Shown here in pieces: positions 15,878 to 25,700 of a stretch of 36,786 nt of DNA. Both the position numbers and the translations under genes were made by a program. The notes under the pieces were generated by a model that worked only from the letters and a program-made list of their open reading frames with translations, had not been told where the DNA came from and searched no databases. The stretch's first letter is position 1. The number at the start of each line of letters is the position of its first letter. This DNA comes from Gemmatimonadaceae bacterium. GTDB lineage: Bacteria; Gemmatimonadota; Gemmatimonadetes; Gemmatimonadales; Gemmatimonadaceae. The stretch is taken from the NCBI GenBank assembly GCA_025362035.1, contig JANYIN010000142.1:1-36786 (forward strand), read 5' to 3'.

Positions 15878-18151
15878 ATGATCGGACACACCTCCCGTCG
15901 CGCGCGACAGCGGTCGCTCACGCTCCTGTGCGGCGCCCTCGCACCCCTCACGGCCGGTTTCGCCCAGGCACCGTTTGCCGGTGCGCCCGACTCGGTGAAT
16001 CTGAAGCGCATCTTTGCGTCGAGTGAGTTTGCGGGCCAGAGTATCGGCGGCGTCCGGTGGCTGGACGGCGACAGCTACACGGCGCTCGAGCGTGCTGCGG
16101 ACGGCTCCGGCGTGAACATCGCCCGCTACAACGCGGCGAGCGGCACGCGGGACGTTCTCGTCCCGGCGGCGCAACTGGCGCTCATTGGGGACAGTCAGCT
16201 GGCGGAGGACTACCAGCTCTCTCCCGCGCGCGACTTCCTCCTGGTCTTCACCAAGTCGGAGAAGGTGTGGCGCGACAACACACGTGGCGACTACTGGATC
16301 ATCGACCTCAAGCGATCGTCGGCGCACAAGGTGGGCGGACCGACGGCGGCCCCATCGAGCCTCATGTTCGCCAAATTCTCGCCCGCCGGGGATCGCGTGG
16401 GGTACGTGTGCGCGGGCGACCTGTATGTGGAGTCCGTGTCGGGCGGCGCGCCGGTGCGGCTTACGCGGGACGCCTCACGCACTATCGTGAACGGCACCTC
16501 GGATTGGGTCTACGAGGAAGAGTTCGGCTTCCGCGATACCTGGCGCTGGTCACCGGATGGGAAAACCATCGCGTATCTGCAGTTCGACATGGCCGGCGTG
16601 CGCGACTACACGCTGATCAATGACACGGACTCGCTCTACTCGTTCTCCACGCGCATCCAGTACCCGAAGGTGGGCCAGACCAATTCCGCCGTGCGCGTTG
16701 GCCTGGTGTCCGCCACCGGCGGCAAGACCACATGGGTCAAACTCATGGGCGACGCGCGCCAGATGTACGTTCCGAGCATCGAGTGGGCCGGCGCAACGCA
16801 CGTGATGATTCAGCACGTGAATCGCCTGCAGAATCGGGACGAAGTGCTGCTGGCCGACCGGCGCACCGGCGCAACGCAGTCGATCATGGTGGAGGCGGAC
16901 AGTGCGTGGGTGAACGTGAACTCCGACGTCCGCTGGATCGATGGTGGCGGACGCTTCCTGTGGGAGAGCGAGCGCGACGGCTGGCGGCATCTGTACAGCG
17001 TTTCGCGTGACGGCAAGGACGTGCGGCTACTGACTCCCGGTGACTATGACGTGGTGTCGCTCGCCGGCGTGGACGAGAAGGCCGGCTTGCTCTACGTCAT
17101 CGCTTCGCCCACGGACGCCACGCGGCGCTATCTGTACCGCGTTTCGCTGGCGTCGCCGGCCGCGCCGGTGCTGGTGTCTCCCAACGTGCCGGGCACGCAC
17201 GGCTACAACGTGTCGCCAGGCGGGCACTGGGCGCTGCACGTCGTGTCGAGCTTCGATGCGCCCCCGGTGGCGGATATCGTGGCGCTTCCCTCGCATCAAA
17301 CGGCGCGTACGCTCGTCACGAACGACAAGCTTCGCGCCGCGCTCGCGCCGATTGTGCGCAGTCGTCCCGTTGAGTTCTTCAAGGTCACCGTCGCCAGCGG
17401 AACCACGCTCGACGGGTGGATGATCCGACCGACGTCGTTCGATTCAACGAAGAAGTATCCGGTGCTCGTGACCGTCTACGGCGAACCCGCGGGTCAGACA
17501 GTGGTGGATCGCTGGGGCGGAGGTGGCATGCTCTGGCATCGTATGCTGGCTGACAAGGGCTATCTGGTGGTGAGCTTCGACAACCACGGCACGCCCGCCC
17601 CGCGCGGGCGAGCATGGCGCAAGAGCATCTACGGCGCCATCGGACCGCTATCCAGCCAGGAGCAAGCCCAAGCCGTCCAGGCAATCACAAAATCGCGCGC
17701 GTACGTGGACGGATCACGAGTGGCGATTTGGGGCTGGAGCGGTGGTGGCTCGAGCACGCTGAACGCCATGTTCCGACATCCCGATGTGTATCAGGTGGGC
17801 ATGGCGGTGGCGCCGGTGCCCGACCAGCGGCTATACGACTCCATCTACGAGGAGCGGTACGTTGGGCTCATCGCCGAGCATCCGGAGCATTACGCGGTCA
17901 GCTCGCCCATCAATTTTGCGGAGGGGCTAACGGGCAAGTTGCTGGTGGTACACGGATCCGGCGACGACAACGTCCACTATCAGGGCACGGAGCGGCTCGT
18001 GAATCGGCTGGTGGCCCTCGGGAAACCCTTCGACCTCATGGTGTATCCCAACAGGACGCATTGCATCTGCGAACTATCAGGGACCACGCTGCACGTGTAT
18101 TCTCTGCTCACGCGGTACCTGAGCGCCAACCTGCCAGCCGGCCCGCGGTAG
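15878..18151 (+). CDS. Exported dipeptidyl peptidase IV (S9B family)
   Basis: The product is a 757-aa serine peptidase that releases X-Pro or X-Ala dipeptides from N-termini. A signal peptide (residues 1-30, ending GFAQAPF) is followed by the beta-propeller with the substrate N-terminus-binding Glu motif DWVYEEE (209-215), which is diagnostic of DPP IV. The alpha/beta-hydrolase domain follows, with nucleophile Ser621 in GWSGGG, Asp696 in HGSGDDNVH and His728 in YPNRTHCI. The usual GWSYGG reads GWSGGG. I chose ATG 15878 because it begins the signal peptide; the frame extends upstream to 15593 across the divergent isomerase gene and is not credible there. It lies opposite the hydroxyproline and peptidase run and would supply proline-containing dipeptides. 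Confidence 0.93.
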   Translation: MIGHTSRRARQRSLTLLCGALAPLTAGFAQAPFAGAPDSVNLKRIFASSEFAGQSIGGVRWLDGDSYTALERAADGSGVNIARYNAASGTRDVLVPAAQLALIGDSQLAEDYQLSPARDFLLVFTKSEKVWRDNTRGDYWIIDLKRSSAHKVGGPTAAPSSLMFAKFSPAGDRVGYVCAGDLYVESVSGGAPVRLTRDASRTIVNGTSDWVYEEEFGFRDTWRWSPDGKTIAYLQFDMAGVRDYTLINDTDSLYSFSTRIQYPKVGQTNSAVRVGLVSATGGKTTWVKLMGDARQMYVPSIEWAGATHVMIQHVNRLQNRDEVLLADRRTGATQSIMVEADSAWVNVNSDVRWIDGGGRFLWESERDGWRHLYSVSRDGKDVRLLTPGDYDVVSLAGVDEKAGLLYVIASPTDATRRYLYRVSLASPAAPVLVSPNVPGTHGYNVSPGGHWALHVVSSFDAPPVADIVALPSHQTARTLVTNDKLRAALAPIVRSRPVEFFKVTVASGTTLDGWMIRPTSFDSTKKYPVLVTVYGEPAGQTVVDRWGGGGMLWHRMLADKGYLVVSFDNHGTPAPRGRAWRKSIYGAIGPLSSQEQAQAVQAITKSRAYVDGSRVAIWGWSGGGSSTLNAMFRHPDVYQVGMAVAPVPDQRLYDSIYEERYVGLIAEHPEHYAVSSPINFAEGLTGKLLVVHGSGDDNVHYQGTERLVNRLVALGKPFDLMVYPNRTHCICELSGTTLHVYSLLTRYLSANLPAGPR

Positions 18152-18182
18152 GGCCATTCCCCTTTCTCTCGCCCGCAGAGAC

Positions 18183-19121
18183 ATGCTGCTGTCACAAGCC
18201 GAGCCCGCGAATACGCTGGACGTCAAGACGCTTCTGTTCCTTGCGCTCGGCCTCATCGCGCTCTTCTACCTCGCGGTCGCCGTGCGAGCGCTCAGGCAGG
18301 CGCGCGCCACGGAGCCCATTTCGCCTTCGGTCGGCGGACTCGCCACCGGATTCGTCACCAATTTCTTCGACACGCTCGGCATCGGCTCCTTCGCCACCAC
18401 GACGGCGATCTACCGGCAGTGGCGCATGGTGCGCGACGAGCGGATTCCGGGCACGCTGAACATCGGCCACACCCTGCCGACGCTCATCCAGGCGTACATC
18501 TTCACCAAGCTCGTACCCGTCGATCCGATAACGCTGGTGCTCATGATCGCTGCCGCGGTGACCGGCTCGTGGCTCGGCGCGGGCGTGGTAGCCGGGTGGC
18601 CTCGCCGGCGAGTGCAGATCGGCATGGGGTGCGCGTTGTTGGTGGCCGCGCTGCTCATGCTCATGTCGCAACTCAAGCTCGTACCGGGTGGCGGCACGCT
18701 GCTGAAGCTCGATGGCGCACGACTGCTCATCGGGCTGGTCGGGAATTTCGTGCTGGGCGCGCTGATGCCCATGGGCATCGGCCTGTACGGGCCGTGCATG
18801 ATTCTCATCTATCTGCTCGGCATGGATCCCAAGGCCGCGTTTCCCATCATGATGGGCTCGTGCGCGTTCCTGATGCCCATCGCCAGCGCGCGGTTCGTGA
18901 AAGCGAGGGCGTTCGACGCGCGCGGCATGGTCGGATTGATGCTGGGCGGCGTGCCAGCGGTGCTCATCGCGGCTCTCATCGTGAAATCGATGCCGCTGTC
19001 CGCCGTGCGCTGGATGGTGGTCGTCGTCGTGCTGTACACCGCCGTGACGATGCTCCGGTCGGCGGTTCGCGAGCGAGCTGGTGGGAGCGGCGCCGTGGAC
19101 CGGGCGCCCGTGCCACTATAA
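18183..19121 (+). CDS. TauE/SafE (TSUP) family membrane permease
   Basis: This is a 312-aa integral membrane protein with about eight hydrophobic helices, including residues 16-36, 109-128 and 237-255. The paired family motif regions are GGLATGFVTNFFDTLGIGSF near the N-terminus and LGALMPMGIGLYGPCMILIYLLG in the second half (given here as separate segments of a duplicated fold). TSUP proteins export or import sulfite, sulfonates, sulfoacetate or other small anions; the substrate cannot be read here. The ATG follows the peptidase stop by 31 bp, so it is probably co-transcribed with it. One possible link is export of sulfite or an organic anion from amino-acid breakdown, but this is speculation. 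Confidence 0.85.
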   Translation: MLLSQAEPANTLDVKTLLFLALGLIALFYLAVAVRALRQARATEPISPSVGGLATGFVTNFFDTLGIGSFATTTAIYRQWRMVRDERIPGTLNIGHTLPTLIQAYIFTKLVPVDPITLVLMIAAAVTGSWLGAGVVAGWPRRRVQIGMGCALLVAALLMLMSQLKLVPGGGTLLKLDGARLLIGLVGNFVLGALMPMGIGLYGPCMILIYLLGMDPKAAFPIMMGSCAFLMPIASARFVKARAFDARGMVGLMLGGVPAVLIAALIVKSMPLSAVRWMVVVVVLYTAVTMLRSAVRERAGGSGAVDRAPVPL

Positions 19122-19166
19122 GTTTCGGCAGGGGAGTTCTGCGCACCTGCCTTCGCCGTGTCGTGC

Positions 19167-20603
19167 ATGTCGCGTACGTGGCTGCTGTTGATCGGCGGAC
19201 TGTTCATCTCGACCGTGCGGGCGCAGAACCCGCCTGGACCGTTGCGCGTGGTGCGGGGCGTGGTATTCGACTCGATCAAGGGCGCGGCGCTCGCGGGCGC
19301 GGTGGTGCAGGTCGTGCGAGTCGGACCCGCCGAATCCGCCCAGGGACCGGGGCGCGAAGATGCGCCGGCGCGGGTGTTCGCGGGCACAACGGATACCAGC
19401 GGACGTTTTCGGATCCAGGGCCTCCCCGCCGGACAATTCGCCATCGGATTCCAGCATGAGGCGTTGAACGCGCTGCGGCTCGAATCTCCGCTCCGCGCCT
19501 TCGAGCTCCGCAACGACACGAGCGTCACGGTGAACCTCGCCATCCCGCCGGGACCCGTCGTGCGGTCACAGGTGTGTGGCGACTCCGTTCGTCTTATCGG
19601 CGAGGGACTGCTGGTCGGCTACGTGTTCGATGCGCGCGGGGAGGGCCTGCTGCCCGGGGCCGTCGTCAGGGCACGGTGGTTGGAGTTCGCGCTGGAGCAC
19701 AACAACTACCACGCGGTCACGCGCGTCGTGACGTCGGTGGTGGGTGACGACGGTCGGTACCTCGCCTGCGGCCTGACCTCCGACGAGGCGATCGCTGTCG
19801 AGGTGACCATGCCGGGGCGCCGTGCGGTTGCTGGTCGTATTTCGGTTCCGGTCAGCGGCGCCGTTCGACAGGATTTCTGGCTGGCCGATACGGTCGTGGT
19901 GCCAGGCACGCTGCGGCTCGCGGGACGCGTGGTGTTACCCAGCGGCGCCGGGCTCGCATCTGGACAGGCCGAGATCGCCGCGCTCTCGCTGTCGGTGCCC
20001 GTAGTAAAGGGTGAGTTCACCTTCACGGGGATTCCGCCGGGCACATGGCTCGTGGAAGCACGGGCCATCGGGCACGAGCCGAGATCGGTGCTGGTAGGAG
20101 TCCGGGAGCGCGAGGTCTCTACGGCACGAATCACACTGGACGATCGGGTGCAGCAGCTCGCTGTGGTGAGCGTGGTGGGACGGCGCGGCGGAGACACGAA
20201 GATCCTGAGCGCGATTACGGGCCGCCGGAGCACGTCCATTGGGTCAGCCTTCCTGCCAGGCAACGAGTGGCTCGAGTCGGCCTATGATCCCGCCGATGTC
20301 GTGCGCGGCGCGCCGGGCTTCCGCTACGTGAATCCGGAGGTGCTGCTCAGCAGTGGCTGCGGATTCCGGTATCCGTCGCCGGACGAGCCCAGGCTGGCCC
20401 TTGGGCCGGTGCGTGCGCGCACGAGAACGCTCGCGGTGTACCTTGATGGCCTGCGGGTGATCGGCGGACTATCCGAGCTCAGGACGGCGGTCACCATGCG
20501 CGATGTACTTGCCGTCGAAGCATACCAGGACGTCATGTCGGCGCCGCTGGAGTGGCGCACGAACGACGCGTGCGCGGTGCTCGCGATCTGGACCAAACGC
20601 TGA
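19167..20603 (+). CDS. Exported protein with carboxypeptidase-regulatory repeats and a barrel-less TonB-plug-like end
   Basis: The product is a 478-aa protein with a signal peptide (MSRTWLLLIGGLFIS..VRAQ). It then has three Ig-like regulatory units, each opening with a V.G.V/VGYVF/LAGRVV-type strand: about 27-115 (RVVRGVVFD, DTSGRFRIQGLPAG), 150-225 (LLVGYVFDARG, GDDGRYLACGL) and 248-325 (LAGRVVLPSG, KGEFTFTGIPPG). The last ~140 residues resemble a TonB-receptor plug: LAVVSVVGRR, TLAVYLDGLRV, MRDVLAVEAYQDVMSAPLEW, CAVLAIWTKR. No beta-barrel follows. Such plug-ending proteins are frequent in Gemmatimonadota, and their role is unknown to me. ATG 19167 begins the signal peptide; a GTG at 19158 is an alternative. 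It lies 45 bp after the permease gene. Confidence 0.8.
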   Translation: MSRTWLLLIGGLFISTVRAQNPPGPLRVVRGVVFDSIKGAALAGAVVQVVRVGPAESAQGPGREDAPARVFAGTTDTSGRFRIQGLPAGQFAIGFQHEALNALRLESPLRAFELRNDTSVTVNLAIPPGPVVRSQVCGDSVRLIGEGLLVGYVFDARGEGLLPGAVVRARWLEFALEHNNYHAVTRVVTSVVGDDGRYLACGLTSDEAIAVEVTMPGRRAVAGRISVPVSGAVRQDFWLADTVVVPGTLRLAGRVVLPSGAGLASGQAEIAALSLSVPVVKGEFTFTGIPPGTWLVEARAIGHEPRSVLVGVREREVSTARITLDDRVQQLAVVSVVGRRGGDTKILSAITGRRSTSIGSAFLPGNEWLESAYDPADVVRGAPGFRYVNPEVLLSSGCGFRYPSPDEPRLALGPVRARTRTLAVYLDGLRVIGGLSELRTAVTMRDVLAVEAYQDVMSAPLEWRTNDACAVLAIWTKR

Positions 20604-20681
20604 TTGCTGCCGGGTGTGGTTGCTTGACTGGAACGCTGCCGCCCCAGCATTGTTCACGTTCCGACCAACTGGAGATGTCAG

Positions 20682-21110
20682 GTGTCACCCAAGACTCTAT
20701 GTGCGTGCGTTCTGCTTGCACTGGGAAGTGCGTGCGCCGCGAAGGCTCCAGTTTCGGGATCGAGCGATGAAGCCCCCGCGCCCGCCCCACGCAACCGCGA
20801 CCTGATCACGCAAGCGGATCTGGACGCCGATCCCGGCCTCCGGGCGCAGACCGTTCTGGAAGTCGTGCGTGCGCTGCGTCCGCACTTCCTCAACGAGCGC
20901 GGCACTACGCTGCCCTACGCTGATCAGGAAGCCGGGAAGGTGCATGCATCGATCGACAACGCGCGCATCGTCTCCGTCTCTGAGTTGAGCGGCATGCACG
21001 CCAACGACGTGGTGGAGATCCGCTATCTGAACGCCTCGCAGGCAATGCAGAAGTTCGGCATCGCCGCGCGCCAGGGGCCCGTGATCCTCGTCACGACCAC
21101 CGTAAAATAG
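20682..21110 (+). CDS. Small lipoprotein with TonB-plug-like C-terminus
   Basis: This 142-aa protein has a lipobox GSAC (Cys18) and a short Ala/Pro-rich linker. A compact region of about 100 residues resembles the second half of a TonB-receptor plug: ARIVSVSELSGMHANDVVEIRYLNA, then AMQKFGIAARQGPVILVTTTVK, matching the usual 'dVesIEvl..a.A..yG.ra.nGVIlItTK' pattern (shown in parts). It lacks any barrel. The GTG start at 20682 has TGGAG about 8 nt upstream. It follows the larger plug-ending protein by 78 bp and is closed by a strong terminator. Both genes may act with TonB-dependent receptors, for instance the SusC downstream, but this is a guess. Confidence 0.78.
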   Translation: MSPKTLCACVLLALGSACAAKAPVSGSSDEAPAPAPRNRDLITQADLDADPGLRAQTVLEVVRALRPHFLNERGTTLPYADQEAGKVHASIDNARIVSVSELSGMHANDVVEIRYLNASQAMQKFGIAARQGPVILVTTTVK

Positions 21111-21139
21111 CGCGTGCGGCCGGACTGACGCGCCACATG

Positions 21140-21175
21140 CACAGCGGGGCACTCCTGATGGAGTGCCCCGCTGTG
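21140..21175. terminator. Strong bidirectional terminator
   Basis: A perfect 16-bp stem (core ACAGCGGGGCACTCC / GGAGTGCCCCGCTGT) with a TGAT loop lies 29 bp after the small lipoprotein stop and 24 bp after the stop of the convergent SusD gene. It is followed by TGTCTTT on the plus strand. It is the clearest terminator in the window. Confidence 0.88.
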
Positions 21176-21199
21176 TGTCTTTGCGATCAACCGTTCAGC

Positions 21200-22699
21200 T
21201 TACTTGTCCCACCACACCCGAGTGTAGTAGCTGTCCGGACCCTGCGCCGCGATGGCCGCCATGAGCGAGGCGTTGTTGACGGCCGACTCGGAAATCGGGT
21301 ACAGGAAGCGCCGCGGGATATTCGGAGTGTCCGGATAGGCCTTGGGTCCCATCTTGATGGAGGCCGGATTCCCCGTGCGGCGCCACTCGCTCCACGCCTC
21401 CGTGCCCTGCGTGAAGAGCGCGATCCACTTTTGCAAACCGATCTGTTGCAGCCCGGTCGCGCCACCGGCATACGCGACGCCTGGCTGTGCGAGATACGCC
21501 GCCGCCTGCGCCGCGGTTCCCCCCCACTGCGTGATGGACGCCGTCACGCCGGCGGCGTAGAAGCCCGCAGCGGCGGCAGGGGTCAGTCCCCCGACCGAAC
21601 GCTCGGCCGCCTCGGCCTGGATGAATGACACTTCGGCGTACGTCATGATATAGGACGGCGTCTTCTTGCCCGCCGGCGTGCCGAATGTTCCGTACACCGT
21701 TGAACCCGGATAGAAGATTGTCCCCAGGCGCGAGGTCGTGTTGAAGAACGGCGTGACCGTGACATTGTCCAGCCCGTTCTGCAGGCCGACATACTTGGTC
21801 GGATCCGCCTTGGTCGGCTGCGCGTAGATCGCGACGCGCGGATCGCCCAGGGCGTTCATGGTGTCGAGCAGCGTCTTGGAGATACGATGATCGTCGCGGC
21901 CGGAGAAGTTGGCCGCCCATGGGTTGTCGAATATGCCGTCGCCCGGCCAGACCACCAAGGCGTTGTCCGCGTTCGACGTCATCAACCCGCCCGGCGCGGA
22001 GAATGCCGCCGCCAACTCCGCGGTCGACTTGCCCGCGTCGGCCTTGGATATCCGCATCGCGAGACGAGCGTGCAACGAGTTGGAGAACTTCTGCCACTTG
22101 GCGATGTCACCCTTGTACACCGGGTCCGCGCCACCAATGCCAGGGTCGGTCGAGCCAGGCTTCATCGCGATCGACGCGTCGGTGAGCGTCTTGAGCAAAG
22201 CGGTGTAGATGCTCTGCTGCGTGTCGTACTTCGGCTTCTGCGGGCCGCCGACAACGTCTCCCTGCAGCGCTTCGGTGTACGGAATGTCGCCGAACACGTC
22301 GGTCATGTTCTGATAGCCCCAGACCTGCATCACGCGCGCGGGCCCGGTGGTGTTCGGCGACTTGTTGACGACGCCAATGGCCGCCACCTTCTCCAAATCT
22401 TCCAGTTCGGACGGATACGCGGCGAAAAAGGCGTCCATCGTCGCGGGCCGAAGGTGGCCCCGATCCTCGTCCACATACTGCACCTGTGACACGTGCTCTG
22501 CGAAGAGCGACGTGCCCGACAGCGAGAAGCCGGCGAACCGCCGGACCTCGGTGACCGCGGCGTTGGTGAACAGCGCGGCGGCCGGAGCCACGGTCGGGCT
22601 GTTCGGGTTGTCGTTCAAGGCGGTGAGATCGGTCTTGCATGCGGTCGACGCGAGCGCGCCGGCCATGAGCACCGCGACCGAGTATCGTGTGAAATGCAT
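21200..22699 (-). CDS. SusD/RagB-family outer-membrane nutrient-binding lipoprotein
   Basis: This 499-aa lipoprotein caps the SusC channel and captures substrate at the cell surface. Its signal ends in the lipobox STAC with Cys21. The following DLTALNDNPNSP is the common N-terminal pattern of SusD-like proteins, and the rest is the family's helical TPR-like scaffold with variable loops. Typical pieces are YTALLKTLTDAS, KWQKFSNSLHARLAMRIS, AEVSFIQAEAAERS and KWIALFTQGTEAWSEWRRTG. ATG 22699 has AGAAGGGA just upstream and begins the signal peptide. It starts 23 bp after the SusC stop, the usual susC-susD order. The substrate is not predictable from sequence; the divergent dipeptidase suggests peptides rather than glycans. 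Confidence 0.92.
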   Translation of the reverse strand: MHFTRYSVAVLMAGALASTACKTDLTALNDNPNSPTVAPAAALFTNAAVTEVRRFAGFSLSGTSLFAEHVSQVQYVDEDRGHLRPATMDAFFAAYPSELEDLEKVAAIGVVNKSPNTTGPARVMQVWGYQNMTDVFGDIPYTEALQGDVVGGPQKPKYDTQQSIYTALLKTLTDASIAMKPGSTDPGIGGADPVYKGDIAKWQKFSNSLHARLAMRISKADAGKSTAELAAAFSAPGGLMTSNADNALVVWPGDGIFDNPWAANFSGRDDHRISKTLLDTMNALGDPRVAIYAQPTKADPTKYVGLQNGLDNVTVTPFFNTTSRLGTIFYPGSTVYGTFGTPAGKKTPSYIMTYAEVSFIQAEAAERSVGGLTPAAAAGFYAAGVTASITQWGGTAAQAAAYLAQPGVAYAGGATGLQQIGLQKWIALFTQGTEAWSEWRRTGNPASIKMGPKAYPDTPNIPRRFLYPISESAVNNASLMAAIAAQGPDSYYTRVWWDK

Positions 22700-22722
22700 C
22701 TGTCCCTTCTCCCGGTGTGCGG

Positions 22723-25700
22723 TCACGGTGTGAGCGTCAGGTTGATGCCAATGGACTTGGTGGTCGGCAGGGAACCCATTTCGAAGCCCTGGCCGCCATT
22801 GCCGGCATTGGTTGCGTTTTCTGGATCGTAGTTGGGGTACTTCGTCCACATCGCCAGATTGCGGCCCACCAGCGCCACATTCATCTGCGACACCCGCGCC
22901 GCCGCGGCAACGCGCGATGGGACCTCCCAGCTGAAGCGCATTTCACGCAGCTTCACGAAGCCGGAGTTGTAGATGTACGGCTCCACCACCGGGTAGATGC
23001 TGTGGTTGTAGTCTTCCCGCGTGACGTTGATGGTGTTGGGCTTGCCGGTTGCCGCGTCGATGCCCTGCACGACCAACCCGGGGTTGTTCCAGTCCACTTC
23101 GCGGCCAGTGAGCGTGTTGGACAGTACGCCGGAATAAGTGCCCCACATGTTGCCTACCGAGAACGACTGGCCGCCGCTCCGGATGTCCATGAGCATGTTC
23201 AGCGCGAAAGCCTTGTAGTGGAACTCGTTCGACCACCCGCCAACCCAATTCGGGTTGACGTTGCCGAGCACCTTGTTGGCGCCCTTCTGCGGGAAGCCGC
23301 CGGAAAGCAGGAGCTGTCCCGACGCGGAATCGCGCAGGAAGGACGGCCCATAGAGATCGCCGTAGGGCTCGCCAACCCGCGCTTGGAGCGCCGTGCTCCA
23401 GGTGCCGCCCGGGACGGTGATCGTCGTCAGTCCGGGCGCCAGCTCGTCCACTCGGCTCGTGTTCTTGTTGTAGTTGAACGTGGTGGACCAGGAGAAGCCA
23501 TTCGTCAGCTTGATGGGCTTCGCCGTGAGGCTCAGCTCATACCCCTTGTTGCTGATCTGACCGGCGTTGATGACGGTGGCCGTGAACCCAGTGGCCTGCG
23601 GAATGGTCAGCGGCAGGATCTGATCGCGAGAGAGCTTCTGATAGTAGGACGCGTCCATCGTGATGCGGTCGTCGTACAGCGAGAACTCCACCCCGCCCTC
23701 CTTGCCCGTGGTCTGTTCGGGGCGAAGGCCGGCATTCGCCGAACGGTCGCTGAGCGTGTACAGGGCGGCACCGGCAAACTTGTTGGAGCTGCCGATGAAC
23801 GGCGTGGACAGCTGGTAGGGAGTGGCATCGGAGCCCACCCGCGCCCAGCTGCCGCGCAGCTTGAGGTACGTCAATACGCCGCTGCCGGTCAATGACGGGA
23901 ACAGGTCCGACACGATGAGCGACGAGCTGACCGACGGGTAGAAGTACGACGAGTTCTCCTTCGGCAGCGTGGACGACCAGTCGTTGCGGCCGGTGACTTC
24001 CACCGTCCACAAACGATTCATCGTGACCACCGCCGAGCCGTACGACGAGTTCACCGCGGAATGGAACTCCGCGTTGGTAAAGGTGGGCGCGATACCGGCG
24101 TTCGACAGGTTGTAGATGCCGGGCACCAGAATGCCGCCGGTTCCGAAGGCCGCTTGGTACTGATCGTTGCGGCGATGGTTGCCGCCGAAGTTCGCGGTGA
24201 GATCGAACATCCCCACGCTCTTTTTCGCGGTGAGGATCCCCTCGACGTTCGCCTCGCGGTTCTGAACCGAGGTGTTGTTGAACCCGCCGTTGTACGACGC
24301 GCTGGCTCGGTCGATGTTGCCGGCCGCGAACTGCTCGACCTGATTGTTGTTGTACGAGTCGCCACCGCCACGCAGCATGCCGGACAGCCACGGCGTGAAG
24401 TCGTAGTTCGCCGACGCCTGCGCAATGACGCGGTCGCGCGAATCCGGCGCGGGATTCTGGAACTGCTGCCAGTACGGGTTCCGATGATAGTTGTCGTTCC
24501 AGTTGAACAGCGAGCCATCAGCGAATCCGTACGGGCTGGACGTGTTGTAGTACTTGTTCTTGAGCAGATCGAGGTCCACCTGCCGGCCGAACCAGGTGAA
24601 ACTCATGAGCGGATTGCCTTCGGTGTATCCATTCTCGGCGCGATTCAACCCGCTGTTCTGGGTGTAGTTCAGCGAGCCGTTGAGGGTGAGCTTTTCCTTG
24701 ATGGTCGCGTTCGCCGACACCGAGCCCGCCAGCTTGGCGAGCGAGCTGTTCGGCACGATGCCGCGTGTGTCGTCCTTGGTCAGCGAGAACCGCACGCCAC
24801 CGGCATCGAACGACTGGGAGACGTTGATGTTGTTGGACAGCGAGCTTCCGTTCCGGAAGTAGTTGTTCACGTTGTCGGGATGCGCGATCCATGGCTGCTG
24901 CTTCCCCGTGAACTGGTCGATGAGCCGGCCGTCGAGCTTCGGGCCCCAGGACTCGTCGGCACCGTCGTTCACGCCGCTGCCTGCACCATCCACGTACTGG
25001 AAATCGCCCCCGAAGCCCTGCCCGTACTGGTTCTGGTAGGACGGCAGACGAGACGGCGTATCGTAGGTTCCGCGACTGGTGAAGCTGAACTTCGTGCCAC
25101 GCGACTGATTCCGGCCATTCTTGGTGGTGATTACCACGGCTCCGTTCGATGCGCGCGAACCGTATAGCGCGGCGGCGTTCGGTCCCTTGAGCACCGTGAC
25201 CGACGCAACGTCGTCCATGTTCAGATCGGAGATCGCACTGCCATAGTCACGCCCGCCGTTCGCCGACGCGGTGGAGAAGTCGGAGTTCGAGATGGGCGTG
25301 CCATCGAGCACGAACAGCGGCTGATTGTTGCCGAGGATCGAGCCGGCGCCGCGGATGACGATGCGCGTGGAGCCGCCCATGTTGCCGGACTGGCTGATCT
25401 GCAGTCCTGACACCTTGCCCGACATCGCGCTGATGACGTTCGGGGTCTGAGTGCGCGTCAACTCGTCGCTGTTGAGCTCCTGCTGCGACGAACCGATGGT
25501 CGCTTTCTCGCGCTGTTGACTGAGCGCGGTGACGACGACCTCGTTGAGCTGCGTTGGCTGCGAGATGAGTGTGAAATCGAGGGTCTGCCGTCCGCCGGAC
25601 AGCGTGACCGGCGTCTTCACCATGCGATAGCCGATCAGGCGCGCGGTGACCGTGATGGAGCCGCTGCGACCCCCGGGCACGGTCAGCTGGTAGGCGCCGT

